Shown: positions 40,207 to 50,400 of the stretch, piece after piece
Layout: every line of letters begins with the position of its first letter
How positions within the stretch are numbered: the first letter of the stretch is position 1
Assembly: GCF_028649475.1 (NCBI RefSeq)
Contig: NZ_JAQSIP010000015.1
Coordinates: 1 to 56,652, forward strand
Reading direction: 5' to 3'
DNA from: Curvibacter cyanobacteriorum
GTDB lineage: Bacteria; Pseudomonadota; Gammaproteobacteria; Burkholderiales; Burkholderiaceae_C
Length of the DNA stretch: 56,652 bases
The notes under the pieces: model-generated
What the model was told of the DNA's origin: nothing
The model's input: the letters and a program-made list of their open reading frames with translations, nothing else
Databases searched by the model: none
Position numbers and translations under genes: made by a program

Positions 40207-42051
40207 ATGGACCACCTCAGCGGCCTGGACGCCATATTTCTTCACCTCGAAGCCCCGGAGGTGCCCATGCATGTGGGCTCCCTGATGGTGCTCAACCCAC
40301 CGCCCGGACACGAGGGCGACTTCTCCGAGGTGGTGCGCGACCACATCCAGGCGCGCCAACACCTCGCCCCCTTGCTGACGCGCAAGCTGATCAAGATGCC
40401 GTTCGACCTCTCCGACCCCGCCTGGGTCCCCGACGAGCACATCGACTGGGACTACCACGTTCGCCCGATCAGCCTGCCCCCACCGGGCAGCAACACCCAG
40501 TTGCAAGAACTGGTGGCGCGGCTGCATTCGTCCCTGCTCGACCGCAGCCGCCCGCTGTGGGAGGTGGCCGTGATCGATGGCCTGCGCAGCGGTCAGGTGG
40601 CGATCTACATCAAGGTGCACCACTCAGGCATGGACGGCCAGGCCGGGGTGGCGCTGGGCGCGGCGCTGTTCGACCTCGAAGCCCAAGGGCGCAAGATCCC
40701 CAAGGCCCTGCCCCGCCCGCCGGGCCAGAGCGAACGGGTCGGCATGGCCGAGCTGGCCGTGTCGGGCCTCAAACACACGGCCCTGCAGTACGTCAAGCTG
40801 GCCCGCATGGCCCCGGAGATGCTGCGCACCGCCAAGTCCCTGCTGGTGCCCCCGGTGGGGGCCGATGGCAAGCGGGACTGGTCGCTGCCCAAGAACATCC
40901 AGTGGTTGTCGCCGCGCACCCCGCTCAACACCACCATCACCAACCAGCGCTCGTTCGCGGCCCGCACCGTGCCCCTGGCCGAGATGAAAACCGTGGCCAA
41001 GGCCTTTGGGGTCACGGTCAACGACGTGGTGATGGCGGCCACCGCCGGCGCGCTGCGGCGCTACCTGCAGGAGATGAATGCCCTGCCCGCCAAGTCGCTC
41101 ACCGCCGGGGTGCCCGTCAGCCTGCGCGAGGCGGGCGATGGCAGCGCCAACAACCAGGTCAGTGCCGTCGTGATTCCGCTGTCCACCGACGAAGCCGACC
41201 CAGTGCAACGCCTGCACAAGATCCGCGAAGCGTCCATCCTCAGCAAGGGTTTCATGGGCCGCATCAAAGCGGTGGTGCCCACCGATTTCCCGGTGCTGGC
41301 GGCCCCCTGGGTCATCACCGGGCTCAGCGCCATGGTGACCCGAGCAGGGCTGTACGACCGCTTGCCGCCTTTTGCCAACGTGGCGATCTCGAACGTGCCG
41401 GGCCTGCAACAACAGCTGTACTGCGCGGGCGCCGAGGTGGTCTGCAACTACCCGGTGTCGATCGCCTTCCACGGCATGGCGCTCAACGTCACCGTGACCA
41501 GCTACAACGGCCGCATGGACTATGGCCTGATCGCCTGCCGCCGCACTTTGCCGCAGATCCACGAGTTGGCCGACATGCTGCTGCACGAGCACCAGCTGCT
41601 CAAGGAACAGGCAGAGGCCCTGCTGGCGGCCGCCAAGCACGCGCCTGCCCAGGTGGCGGTGGCGCCGGCGACCGCCCCACCGACGCCCCCCGGAACCCCG
41701 CGCGCCTCGGCGACCCCGGCTGCGCCCACCCCGGCCCCCGACACGGCGTCCAGCACGGCATCCGGCCCACCAGAGGTCGCGCGGCGGCCGCGCCAGCGCC
41801 CCGCCAGCGCGCGAACCTCGGCCGCGGAGGCGGCGGCACCGCCCCCATCCGCCGCGCTACGCCGCGCCGCCAAAGCCACGTCAACGCCAACGGCCAGGGC
41901 CCGCCCCGCGCGCTCAGCGCCGGCCCCACGCCCCGCCCCACCCAGCCGGTCGCGCCCCCGCGCGGCCACACCGGCGGCCACGCCGGCAGCGGCCCCCTCA
42001 GCCACAGGGAGCGACGGCGCTCCCGCCGCCCCCGCGAGCCCGGACGCCTGA
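40207..42051 (+). CDS. Wax ester synthase / diacylglycerol acyltransferase with an added C-terminal tail
   Basis: The 614-residue protein is a bifunctional WS/DGAT. MDHLSGLDAIFLHLEAPEVP opens it, and HHSGMDG (138-144; HHxxxDG) is the catalytic motif. NVPGLQQQLYCAGAEV and YNGRMDYGLIACRR (with the conserved ND/GRMxYG region) close the enzyme near residue 455. It esterifies fatty alcohols or diacylglycerol with acyl-CoA. From about residue 478 an extra 135 residues are rich in Ala, Pro, Thr and Arg and low in complexity, longer than usual in the family. The operon's ligase would supply acyl-CoA. Confidence 0.93.
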   Translation: MDHLSGLDAIFLHLEAPEVPMHVGSLMVLNPPPGHEGDFSEVVRDHIQARQHLAPLLTRKLIKMPFDLSDPAWVPDEHIDWDYHVRPISLPPPGSNTQLQELVARLHSSLLDRSRPLWEVAVIDGLRSGQVAIYIKVHHSGMDGQAGVALGAALFDLEAQGRKIPKALPRPPGQSERVGMAELAVSGLKHTALQYVKLARMAPEMLRTAKSLLVPPVGADGKRDWSLPKNIQWLSPRTPLNTTITNQRSFAARTVPLAEMKTVAKAFGVTVNDVVMAATAGALRRYLQEMNALPAKSLTAGVPVSLREAGDGSANNQVSAVVIPLSTDEADPVQRLHKIREASILSKGFMGRIKAVVPTDFPVLAAPWVITGLSAMVTRAGLYDRLPPFANVAISNVPGLQQQLYCAGAEVVCNYPVSIAFHGMALNVTVTSYNGRMDYGLIACRRTLPQIHELADMLLHEHQLLKEQAEALLAAAKHAPAQVAVAPATAPPTPPGTPRASATPAAPTPAPDTASSTASGPPEVARRPRQRPASARTSAAEAAAPPPSAALRRAAKATSTPTARARPARSAPAPRPAPPSRSRPRAATPAATPAAAPSATGSDGAPAAPASPDA

Positions 42052-42204
42052 GCCCTCCCTGAGGCACCCTGAAGCGCCCCGAGGTCCTGGAGGCACCGGC
42101 GGGCGCACCCCTCAGCCCCCCGGGCCCGAGCCACGCCCCCCGAGGAGGGGCGAGGCCGGGCCTGAACGCCCCCTCTGGGCGCCCCCCTGTCGGGGCGCCA
42201 CAAT

Positions 42205-42231
42205 GGACCCTCAGCGGACCCTCAGCGGACC
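42205..42231. repeat. 11-bp tandem repeat
   Basis: GGACCCTCAGC is present at 42205-42215 and 42216-42226, followed by GGACC. Its meaning is unknown; simple slippage is possible. Confidence 0.6.
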
Positions 42232-42364
42232 GGCCCCCGCCCGCAAGCCGGGATGGAGGGCCGCGCGGGGGCCCCCAGGAGCCCCCAGCACCCGGCCTGG
42301 CCAGCCACCGACCAGCGCCCCAGGCTGCACTTTGTTTTTCACAGGGGGCTGAAAGAATCTTCAC

Positions 42365-42382
42365 GCCCCCGAGCGGGCTTTT
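42365..42382 (+). terminator. Weak terminator-like hairpin before glcD
   Basis: GCCC (42365-42368) pairs with GGGC (42375-42378) across a six-base loop, followed by TTTT. The stem is short, so this is a weak candidate for ending the lipid operon. Confidence 0.3.
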
Positions 42383-42462
42383 GACTTAAATTACAGCGCC
42401 AGGCGCCAGGTCGCAGACCCCACGCGCCGCCCGACCGTCCCTAGCCCCCGGAGTGCTGTGCC

Positions 42463-43965
42463 ATGAACGCCCCCCTGTCCGCCACCACCCAAGACCACCA
42501 CCAACGCGCCGAACGGCAGGCAGAGGTGGTGCGGGCCTTGCAGGCCGTGCTGCCGGCGCACGCCTTGCTGTGGCACACCGAGGACACCGTGCCCTACGAG
42601 TGCGATGGCCTCACCGCCTACCGCGAGCGCCCGCTGGTGGTGGCCCTGCCCGAAACCGAGGACGAGGTGCAGGCAGTGCTCAGCACCTGCCACGCGCTGA
42701 AGGTGCCGGTGGTGGCACGCGGCGCCGGCACCGGTTTGTCCGGCGGAGCGATGCCGCACAAGATGGGCGTCACGCTGTCGCTGGCCAAGTTCAACCAGAT
42801 CATCCGCATCGACCCCGCCAGCCGCAGCGCGGTGGTGCAAGGCGGGGTGCGCAACCTGGCCATCAGCGAAGCCGCGGCCAGCCATGGCCTGTACTACGCG
42901 CCCGACCCCAGCAGCCAGATCGCCTGCACCATCGGCGGCAACGTGGCCGAGAACTCGGGCGGCGTGCACTGCCTCAAGTACGGCCTGACGCTGCACAACG
43001 TGCTCAAGGTGCGGGGCTTCACCATGGCTGGCGAGCCGGTCGAATTCGGCGGCGAGGCCCTCGACTGCCCGGGCCTGGACCTGCTGTCGGTGGTGGTGGG
43101 CAGCGAAGGCATGCTGGCCGTGACCACCGAGGTCACCGTCAAACTGGTGCCCAAGCCGCAGTTGGCGCGCTGCATCATGGCCAGCTTTGACGACATGCGC
43201 AAAGCCGGTGACGCGGTTGCCGAGGTGATTGCCGCCGGCATCATCCCGGCCGGCCTCGAGATGATGGACAAGCCCATGACCGCCGCGGTGGAGGACTTTG
43301 TGCACGCAGGCTACGACCTCGCGGCCGAGGCCATCCTGCTGTGCGAAAGCGACGGCACCCCCGAAGAGGTCGAAGAAGAAATCGGTCGCATGAGCGATGT
43401 GCTGCGCCGCTGCGGGGCCACGGCCATCGCGGTCAGCCGCGACGAAGCGGAACGCCTGCGCTTCTGGAGCGGCCGCAAGAACGCCTTCCCGGCCAGCGGC
43501 CGCATCAGCCCCGACTACATGTGCATGGACTCCACCATCCCGCGCAAACGCCTGGCCGACATCCTGCTGGCGATCGCCGAGATGGAGAAGAAGTACCAGC
43601 TGCGCTGCGCCAACGTGTTCCATGCGGGCGACGGCAACCTGCACCCGCTGATCATGTTCGATGCCAACGACCCCGACCAGCTGCACCGTTGCGAGCTGTT
43701 TGGCGCCGACATCCTTGAAACCAGTGTGGCCATGGGTGGCACGGTGACCGGCGAACACGGCGTGGGCATCGAGAAGCTCAACAGCATGTGCGTGCAGTTC
43801 AGCCTCGAAGAGCGCGAGCAGATGCTGGGCATCAAGCGCGCCTTCGATCCGCAGGGCCTGCTCAACCCGGGCAAGGTCATCCCCAGCAAGCACCGCTGCG
43901 CCGAGTACGGCAAAGAACTGGTGCGCGGCGGCAAGCTCAAGCACCCCGACCTGCCCCGCTTCTGA
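42463..43965 (+). CDS. glcD: Glycolate oxidase FAD-linked subunit GlcD
   Basis: The 500-residue protein matches GlcD and D-lactate dehydrogenases: a PCMH-type FAD domain (60-235; PVVARGAGTGLSGGAMPH, then PDPSSQIACTIGGNVAENSGG split as PDPSSQIACTIGG and NVAENSGG) and a C-terminal cap with NVFHAGDGNLHPLIMFD and TVTGEHGVGIEK. It oxidises glycolate to glyoxylate or D-lactate to pyruvate. The partner subunits glcE and glcF do not follow; the next gene is on the opposite strand. The ATG at 42463 is taken with GGAG-like sequence a little upstream. Confidence 0.92.
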   Translation: MNAPLSATTQDHHQRAERQAEVVRALQAVLPAHALLWHTEDTVPYECDGLTAYRERPLVVALPETEDEVQAVLSTCHALKVPVVARGAGTGLSGGAMPHKMGVTLSLAKFNQIIRIDPASRSAVVQGGVRNLAISEAAASHGLYYAPDPSSQIACTIGGNVAENSGGVHCLKYGLTLHNVLKVRGFTMAGEPVEFGGEALDCPGLDLLSVVVGSEGMLAVTTEVTVKLVPKPQLARCIMASFDDMRKAGDAVAEVIAAGIIPAGLEMMDKPMTAAVEDFVHAGYDLAAEAILLCESDGTPEEVEEEIGRMSDVLRRCGATAIAVSRDEAERLRFWSGRKNAFPASGRISPDYMCMDSTIPRKRLADILLAIAEMEKKYQLRCANVFHAGDGNLHPLIMFDANDPDQLHRCELFGADILETSVAMGGTVTGEHGVGIEKLNSMCVQFSLEEREQMLGIKRAFDPQGLLNPGKVIPSKHRCAEYGKELVRGGKLKHPDLPRF

Positions 43966-43991
43966 GGCCGGTCGCCGCGCAGGCGCTCACC

Positions 43992-44022
43992 CCACGCGCC
44001 AGCGCCCCCGGCGCCCGCGTGG
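43992..44022. terminator. Hairpin between convergent glcD and ppa
   Basis: CCACGCG (43992-43998) and CGCGTGG (44016-44022) are a perfect 7-bp stem around a GC-rich loop that can also pair. It lies between the two stop codons and lacks a T run. Confidence 0.4.
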
Positions 44023-44029
44023 CGGCTGC

Positions 44030-44572
44030 TCAGTCGGTTTGAACACTCTGCTGGTAATTGGCCACGCCCGTCACGATTTCCTGGTGCGCCGCCTCCACCC
44101 CTTCCCAGCCCAGCACCTTGACCCACTTGCCGGGCTCGAGGTCTTTGTAGTGCTCAAAAAAGTGGCTGATCTGTTTGAGCCGCAGCGGGTTCAGGTCGTC
44201 GTGCTGTTGCCAGTGTGAGTAGATCGGCAACACCTTGTCGATGGGCACCGCGAGCACCTTGCCGTCCTCCCCCCCTTCGTCCTCCATCTTCAGGATGCCC
44301 AGCGCGCGGCAGGTCACCACCACCCCGGGTATCAGGGGGAAGGGGGTGATCACCAGGACATCGACCGGGTCCCCGTCGCCCCCCAGCGTGCGGGGCACAT
44401 AGCCGTAGTTGGCGGGGTAATGCATGGCCGTGCCCATGAAGCGGTCGACAAAGATGGCGCCCGACACCTTGTCCACCTCGTACTTGATGGGGTCGGCGTC
44501 CATCGGGATTTCAATGATGACGTTGAAGGCGTGCGGCACCTGGGCACCGGCACTGACATGGTTGAGCCCCAT
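44030..44572 (-). CDS. ppa: Inorganic pyrophosphatase, family I
   Basis: The 180-residue protein matches soluble family I pyrophosphatase. [20 protein letters not shown] holds substrate-binding Glu and Lys. [20 protein letters not shown] followed by VLVITP is the signature with the Mg-binding Asp residues (D66, D68, D71). It hydrolyses pyrophosphate to drive biosynthesis. The ATG at 44572 has AAGGACCTCCC just upstream; a longer frame is not conserved. Confidence 0.95.
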   Translation of the reverse strand: MGLNHVSAGAQVPHAFNVIIEIPMDADPIKYEVDKVSGAIFVDRFMGTAMHYPANYGYVPRTLGGDGDPVDVLVITPFPLIPGVVVTCRALGILKMEDEGGEDGKVLAVPIDKVLPIYSHWQQHDDLNPLRLKQISHFFEHYKDLEPGKWVKVLGWEGVEAAHQEIVTGVANYQQSVQTD

Positions 44573-44672
44573 GGGAGGTCCTTTCGATGAAAACACAGTG
44601 CCCCGGAGGCCGGCGGGCACCACACCGGGCAGAAAGCGCCCCGCACCACAGGCGGTGCCGGGGCCGCGGCGG

Positions 44673-45821
44673 TCAGAGTTCCTTGCTGATCCGAATCTGC
44701 GTGAAGTTGCCCGACTTGGCGTACTGAGAACTGGTGGTGCGCATGTACTGCAGCGTCAGGGCGACCTGGATGCCGGGGATCACGGTGGTGACGAAGGCGC
44801 CGGCGTTGTTCAGGCGCAGCCGGTTGGGGCCCAGCGGGTTGTCGACGTCGTCGTGGTACTGCTGCACCCGAACCCAGTGCAGCCCGACCGGGCCGATGGG
44901 GGTCATGTAGCCGCCGGCCAACTCGAGCCCGGCCCAGTTGCCACTGCGCACATGGGTGCTTTGGTTGCGGCTGTTGAGCCCCAGGGACACGCGCCCCGCC
45001 AGGGCCACCTGGGGCACCGGCAGGTAGACCACCTGGGCGCCCGGCCGCAGGGTGTAGAAGTTGCCACCGCCGATGTAGAAAGCAGCGGGCGAGTTGTAGT
45101 TGCCCGTGGGCAGGACCCAGTTGATGCCCACGGTGGTGCGGATCTGCTCGGTGCGGTGGGACCAGCCTGTCAGCACCTCGACATCACCCACGCCCCCCAG
45201 CTCGCCGGTCTGCCCCTCGGCCGCCGAGGCCAGCTCCTGCTGGTAGGCGCTGCCAAACTGCTGCGCCACCCCACTTTGCACCGCGGCACTGGCGCCGCTT
45301 TGGGACGGCCAGCTCAGCGGGGGCGCGGTGCCCACATTGCGGACGTTCTGCTTCAACGTGGCATAGGGCACGTTCAAGCCCAGGACCCAGCGCCCGCCCC
45401 CCGTGGTCTGGGTGCTGGCGTAAGCCATGCCCAGGTTCCACATGTTCATGGACCCGGTGCCGATCACCTGCACCGAGCTGGGGGCAAACGTGGGATTCTT
45501 GCCAGGCTGGCCGGCGTTGGCCGACAGGGGGAAGGTGCCGCCGGGCAGGGGGGTGCGGAAGTCCCCGCCGTCGCCGCCCGAGGTCTTGTTGACCTGGATG
45601 TGGGTCAAGGCCGCCCCGACCACCCAGCCCGACAGGTCCGGGGGGGCGAACATCTCGCCCCCCAGGGAACCCGCGATGTTGTAGCGCACCTGAAAGCCTT
45701 CAGCGGCCAGGGCCGGGCTGGTGCCCAGCAGCCCGCTGACCACCCCCGCCAGGAGGGGGAGACAAGCGAGGCCGGGCCCCGCTGGGCCAGCGCCGCCCGG
45801 CGTCCGTGAGAAATGAGTCAT
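44673..45821 (-). CDS. SphA/MetA-type outer-membrane transporter (phenol-degradation-meta family)
   Basis: The 382-residue protein has a signal peptide ([19 protein letters not shown]) and then a beta-rich mature part. Landmarks are [39 protein letters not shown] and [18 protein letters not shown] with an antiparallel strand pattern, ending QIRISKEL. This is the COG4313 family of putative outer-membrane channels found in aromatic-degradation clusters. No degradation operon is next to it. It lies 100 bases upstream of ppa on the same strand. Confidence 0.8.
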   Translation of the reverse strand: MTHFSRTPGGAGPAGPGLACLPLLAGVVSGLLGTSPALAAEGFQVRYNIAGSLGGEMFAPPDLSGWVVGAALTHIQVNKTSGGDGGDFRTPLPGGTFPLSANAGQPGKNPTFAPSSVQVIGTGSMNMWNLGMAYASTQTTGGGRWVLGLNVPYATLKQNVRNVGTAPPLSWPSQSGASAAVQSGVAQQFGSAYQQELASAAEGQTGELGGVGDVEVLTGWSHRTEQIRTTVGINWVLPTGNYNSPAAFYIGGGNFYTLRPGAQVVYLPVPQVALAGRVSLGLNSRNQSTHVRSGNWAGLELAGGYMTPIGPVGLHWVRVQQYHDDVDNPLGPNRLRLNNAGAFVTTVIPGIQVALTLQYMRTTSSQYAKSGNFTQIRISKEL

Positions 45822-46159
45822 AGGCCGCCTTTGTTGGGGACATGCAGAAGAATGAACACCTCGGCAAGCGGCTCATGCAGACACCGTCGCACCAGGCATC
45901 CTACGCAGCCCACCGGGGTCACGGCAGGGCTGAATTGCTGCAATTCACAAGCAGTCGTTACCGCATGAATCCAGGCGCCCAAACCCGCGACCGGAGGCCC
46001 ACACCCGGCCCTGGGCGGCACAGCTTGACCGGCCTGCGCCCCCGCCAGCCGCGCCGCCCGAGGTCCGCCCCCAGGCCGGGCGCACAAAAAACCCCGGTCG
46101 CCTGGCGGCGCCGGGGTGGCAGGGGGCACGCGGGGACCGGGCCGGCCTGGTGCCAGGCC
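45822..46159. other. Intergenic region with minus-strand terminator
   Basis: The 338-base stretch has no supported gene. Its right half contains the terminator of the aminotransferase at 46085-46117; the left half is the upstream region of the SphA-type gene. A long plus-strand frame across it is an antisense artefact. Confidence 0.5.
46085..46117 (-). terminator. Intrinsic terminator of the aminotransferase gene
   Basis: On the minus strand, ACCCCGG and CCGGGGT form a 7-bp stem with a 13-base loop followed by TTTTTG. It starts 43 bases after the aminotransferase stop. Confidence 0.75.
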
Positions 46160-47314
46160 TCAGGCTTCGACGGCCTCGCGGGCGGTGTAGCCCACTTGGT
46201 CCAGCGCGGCGGCGAGGTGGGCCACCGTGCGGTCGATGTGCTGCCATTTGTCCAGCCCGAACAAGCCGATGCGGAAGGTGCGGAAGTCAGCACCTTCGTC
46301 GCATTGCAGCGGCACCCCGGCAGCCGTCTGCAAACCGGCGGCGCGGAATTTCTGGCTCGACTGGATGTCCGGATCGTGGGTGTAGCTGACCACCACGCCC
46401 GGGGCCTGGAAGCCCGGCGCGGCCACGCTGGGGATGCCACGCGACTCGAACAGGCTGCGCACCGCCCGGCCCAATGCCCACTGGGCCTCGCGCATGCGGG
46501 CAAAGCCCAGGGCCCGGGTCTCCTGCATGGTGTCGCGCAGGCGCAGCAGGGCATCGGTGGGCATGGTCGTGTGGTAGGCGTGGCTGCCGTTTTCGTAGCT
46601 CTCGGCGATCTGCAACCACTTCTTGAGGTCGCAGGCAAAGCTGGTGCTGGTGGTGCCCTCGATGGCCGCGCGGGCACGCTCGGACAACATCACCATGGCG
46701 CAGGCGGGCGAGCCGCTCCAGCCCTTTTGCGGTGCCGAGATCAGCAGGTCGACACCGGTGTCCTGCATGTTGACCCACACCGCCCCGGAGGCAATGCAGT
46801 CCAGCACCATGAGGCCGCCCACCGCATGCACCGCGTCGGCCACGGCACGCAGGTAGTCGTCGGGCAGGATCATGCCGCTGGCGGTTTCAACGTGCGGGGC
46901 AAAGACCACCGCGGGCCGTTCGGCGCGGATGGTGGCCAGCACCTCCTCGATCGGGGCCGGGGCCCAGGGCGCCTGCGGCCCCGGACCGGTGCGGCGCGCC
47001 TTCAGCACGCTGATGTCGGAGGTGATGCGCCCCATCTCGAGGATCTGCGACCAACGGTAGCTGAACCAGCCGTTGCGCAGGATCAGGACCTTTTGGCCGT
47101 TGGCAAACTGGCGGGCCACCGACTCCATGCCGAAGGTGCCGCTGCCCGGCACCAGCACGGCGCTGTACGCACCATAGACTTCCTTGAGCATGGCACCGAT
47201 GTCCAGCATGACACCGCGAAAACGCGCCGACATGTGGTTGAGGGCGCGGTCGGTGTAGACCACCGAGAATTCGAGCAGACCGTCGGGGTCCACCTGGGGC
47301 AAAAGTCCGGGCAT
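46160..47314 (-). CDS. Class V aminotransferase (alanine/serine-glyoxylate type)
   Basis: The 384-residue protein is a PLP enzyme of the AGT/SPT group. VLVPGSGTFGMESVARQFA binds the cofactor phosphate, VVFAPHVETASGMILPDDYL precedes the Asp of VLDCIASG, and DLLISAPQKGWSGSPACAM holds the Schiff-base Lys. MPGLLPQVDPDGLLEFSVVY opens the chain. It likely transfers the amino group of alanine or serine to glyoxylate, which would link to GlcD-made glyoxylate, or acts on 2-aminoethylphosphonate. The ATG at 47314 has GAGAGAGA upstream. It is 105 bases downstream of the carboxylase gene on the same strand. Confidence 0.85.
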   Translation of the reverse strand: MPGLLPQVDPDGLLEFSVVYTDRALNHMSARFRGVMLDIGAMLKEVYGAYSAVLVPGSGTFGMESVARQFANGQKVLILRNGWFSYRWSQILEMGRITSDISVLKARRTGPGPQAPWAPAPIEEVLATIRAERPAVVFAPHVETASGMILPDDYLRAVADAVHAVGGLMVLDCIASGAVWVNMQDTGVDLLISAPQKGWSGSPACAMVMLSERARAAIEGTTSTSFACDLKKWLQIAESYENGSHAYHTTMPTDALLRLRDTMQETRALGFARMREAQWALGRAVRSLFESRGIPSVAAPGFQAPGVVVSYTHDPDIQSSQKFRAAGLQTAAGVPLQCDEGADFRTFRIGLFGLDKWQHIDRTVAHLAAALDQVGYTAREAVEA

Positions 47315-47419
47315 GTTGTCTCTCTCAGTCAAACCCCGGTGCCTGGGGCACGCCGTCCGCACCCGCGCGGGCCCGGGGCTGGACACTTTAGCACGCGCCC
47401 TCCGGGCCTTTGCCCGGGC

Positions 47420-50400
47420 TTACCAGGGGTCGACAAAGCGGGACACGCTGCGCGGCTGGGCCGCCGCCGAGTCCAGCCCGCGCAACAACCAGGCGCGGGT
47501 GTCGGCCGGGTCGATGACGGCGTCGATCTCCAGCGTGGCGGCCATGTTCAGGGCCTCGCCGTTGGCGTACTGCTGGTCGACCAGGCGCTTGAACAGGGCC
47601 TCGCGCTCGGGCCCGGCGGCGGCGGCCTCCAGCTCCTTGCGAAAGCCCAGCCGCACCGCGCCCTCCAGCCCCATGGCGCCGAACTCGCCGGTGGGCCAGG
47701 CGACGGTGAACACTGGGGCATCGAAGCCGCCGGCGGTCATGGCCTGCGCGCCCAGGCCATAGCCCTTGCGCAGCACCACGGCAAAGAAGGGCACGCTGAG
47801 GTGGGCCGCCACCACGAACAGGCGGCACACATGGCGCACCTGGGCCTGGGCCTCGATGTCGGGGCCGACCATGAAGCCCGGCGTGTCGGTCAGCGACACG
47901 ATGGGCAGGCCGTGCGCATTGCACAGTTGCATGAAGCGCGCGGCCTTGTCGGCCGCCTCGACGTCGATCGCCCCGCCCAGGTGCTGGGGGTTGTTGGCGA
48001 TCAGGCCGATGGGCCGGCCTTCGAGCCGCGCCAGCGCGGTCACGATGCCGACGCCAAAGCCGGCCCGCAGCTCGAGCAGCGACCCCACATCGACCAGGCC
48101 GCGCATCACCTCGCGCACCTCGTAGACCCGCAGCCGGTTCTCGGGGATGGCGTGGCGCAGCAGGCGCGGGTCGGCCGCCTCCCAACGCGCCACAGGGCCC
48201 TGGAAATAGCCCAGGTAGCGCTGGGCCACGGCCACCGCCTCGACCTCGTCGCGCACCAACACGTCGATGACCCCGTTGGCCGCCTGCACCGGGCTGGGGC
48301 CGATCTGCTCGGGCGCGAAACGCCCCAGGCCCCCGCCCTCGATCATGGCGGGCCCGCTCATGCCGATGTTGCTGGCCTCGGTGGCAATGATCACGTCGGC
48401 GCAGCCCAGCAGGGCCGCGTTGCCCGCAAAGCAACGCCCATGCACGATGCCCACCACCGGTACCTGGCCCGACAAGGCAGCGAACTGGCTGAAGGTGTGG
48501 TTGTTCAAGCCGGCCACGATGGGCATGTCGGTGTCACCGGGGCGGCCGCCCCCGCCTTCGGCGAACAGGACCACGGGCAGGCGCAGCTGGTGGGCCAGCG
48601 CCAGCAAGCGGTCGGTCTTCTGGTGGTTGCGCAGGCCCTGGGTACCGGCCAGCACGGTGTAGTCGTAGGCCAGCACCGCAGCGCGCGAGCGCTGCGGCCC
48701 AAAGTCCGCGGCATTGATGGTGCCCAGGCCCGTGACCAGGCCGTCGGCCGGGGTGTTGGCGATCAGGTCGTCCAGGCTGCGACGCCGCGTCTGGGCGGCA
48801 ATCGCCAGCGCACCGTACTCGATGAAGCTGTCCGCGTCACAAAGCTGGGCGATGTTCTCGCGTGCGGTGCGGCCGCCCTGCGCATGCCGCTTGGCCACCG
48901 CCGCGGGGCGGTTCGCGTCCAGCGTGTGGGCGTGGCGATCGATGACCCGCTGCAAATCGGGCCGGAGGTGCGCCGGGTCGATGACCGTCGGCACCGGGGC
49001 GCTGACCTCGGCGCCCGCCAGGGGCTCGAGCTGCAGCAGCGGCTGGCCCGCCACCAGGTAGTCGCCCGGCAGCACCGCCAGTGCCAGCACGCGGCCGGCC
49101 TGCGCCGCCTGCAGCACATGCTCCATCTTCATGGCCTCGAGCACCGCCAACGCCGCCCCGGCGGGCACCACGTCCCCCACCGCGACGCTGTACTGCACCA
49201 GGCGCGCGGGCATCGGGGCGGTGACCGTGCCGGTGAGCCAGGGGCTGGCGGGTGGGTCGGCCGGGGCCGCATGCGGCCCTGGGGCGGTCGGCGAGGTCGG
49301 CGCGGGCTCGGGGGGCAGCGCCGCCAGCAGCTCGGGCAACAGCTGCTCCAGCCAGCGGGTGTGGAGCTGCTGGCTCAGCATCTCGGGCCGCGCGGCCAGC
49401 GCGCGCAGCAGGCCCAGGTTGGTGGCCGGGCCCTCGATGCGGCACTCGGCCAGCGCGCGCTGCGAGCGCCGCAGCGCGTCGGCAAAGGCCGGGCTGCGGC
49501 TGCTGACGATGAGCTTGGCCAGCAAGGTGTCGTAATGCGGCGAGGGGCTGGCACCGGCCACGCCATGGGTGTCGACGCGGATGCCCGGGCCGGTGGGCAG
49601 GTCAAAGCGACTGAGGCGCCCGTGGCCGGGCGTGGCCTGGCCCTCGGCGTCCAGCGTCTCGGCATTGATGCGCCACTGCAGCGCGTAGCCCTGGGGCTGG
49701 GGCGGGCGCAGCGAATCCAGGCCCAGCTCGGCCAAGCGGCGCCCTGCGGCCAGCGCGATCTGCAGCTGCACCAGGTCCAGGCCGGTGACCTCTTCGGTCA
49801 CGGTGTGCTCGACCTGCAGCCGCGCATTGGCCTCGATGAAGACAAAGGGCAGCGTGTCGCTGGCCAGGTCGACCAGGAACTCGAAGGTGCCCAGGCCCTG
49901 GTAGCGCAGCTCGCGCGCCAGGCGCAGGGCCGCCTCGGTCAGGGACTGGCGCAGCGCCGGCGGCAGCGAGGGGCTGGGCGCGATCTCGACCAGCTTTTGA
50001 AAGCGCCGCTGCACCGTGCATTCGCGCTCGCCCAGGCCCATCACCTGCTCGCCGTCGCCGATCACCTGGACCTCGATGTGCCGCGCCCCGTCCATCAGGC
50101 GCTCGACGTACACGCCCTCGACGCCAAAGGCCGCCAGGGCCTCGGAGCGGCAACGGTCCCAGGCCTCGGGCAGCGCCTCGGGCTGGCGCACCGCGCGCAT
50201 GCCACGCCCGCCGCCGCCCCCCACGGCCTTGACCATCACGCCTGCGCCTTGCTGGGCCGCCATGAAGGCCTGAGCGGCCTCCAGCGTGACCGCCCCGGCG
50301 CTGCCCGGCAACAGTGGCAGCCCCAGGCGCTGCGCCAGGGCCCGCGCGCGGGCCTTGTCGCCCAGCACGCTGAGCTGTTCCACGGTCGGGCCAATGAAGC

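Larger units (their letters stand above)
42052..42462. other. Intergenic region between the wax synthase and glcD
   Basis: The 411-base stretch has no convincing gene. It contains CGCCCC/GGGGCG (42134-42152), an 11-bp tandem repeat at 42205, a run of GC-rich sequence and then an AT-richer part from 42325 that probably holds the glcD promoter. A small GCCC-GGGC stem with TTTT is at 42365-42382. Confidence 0.5.
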
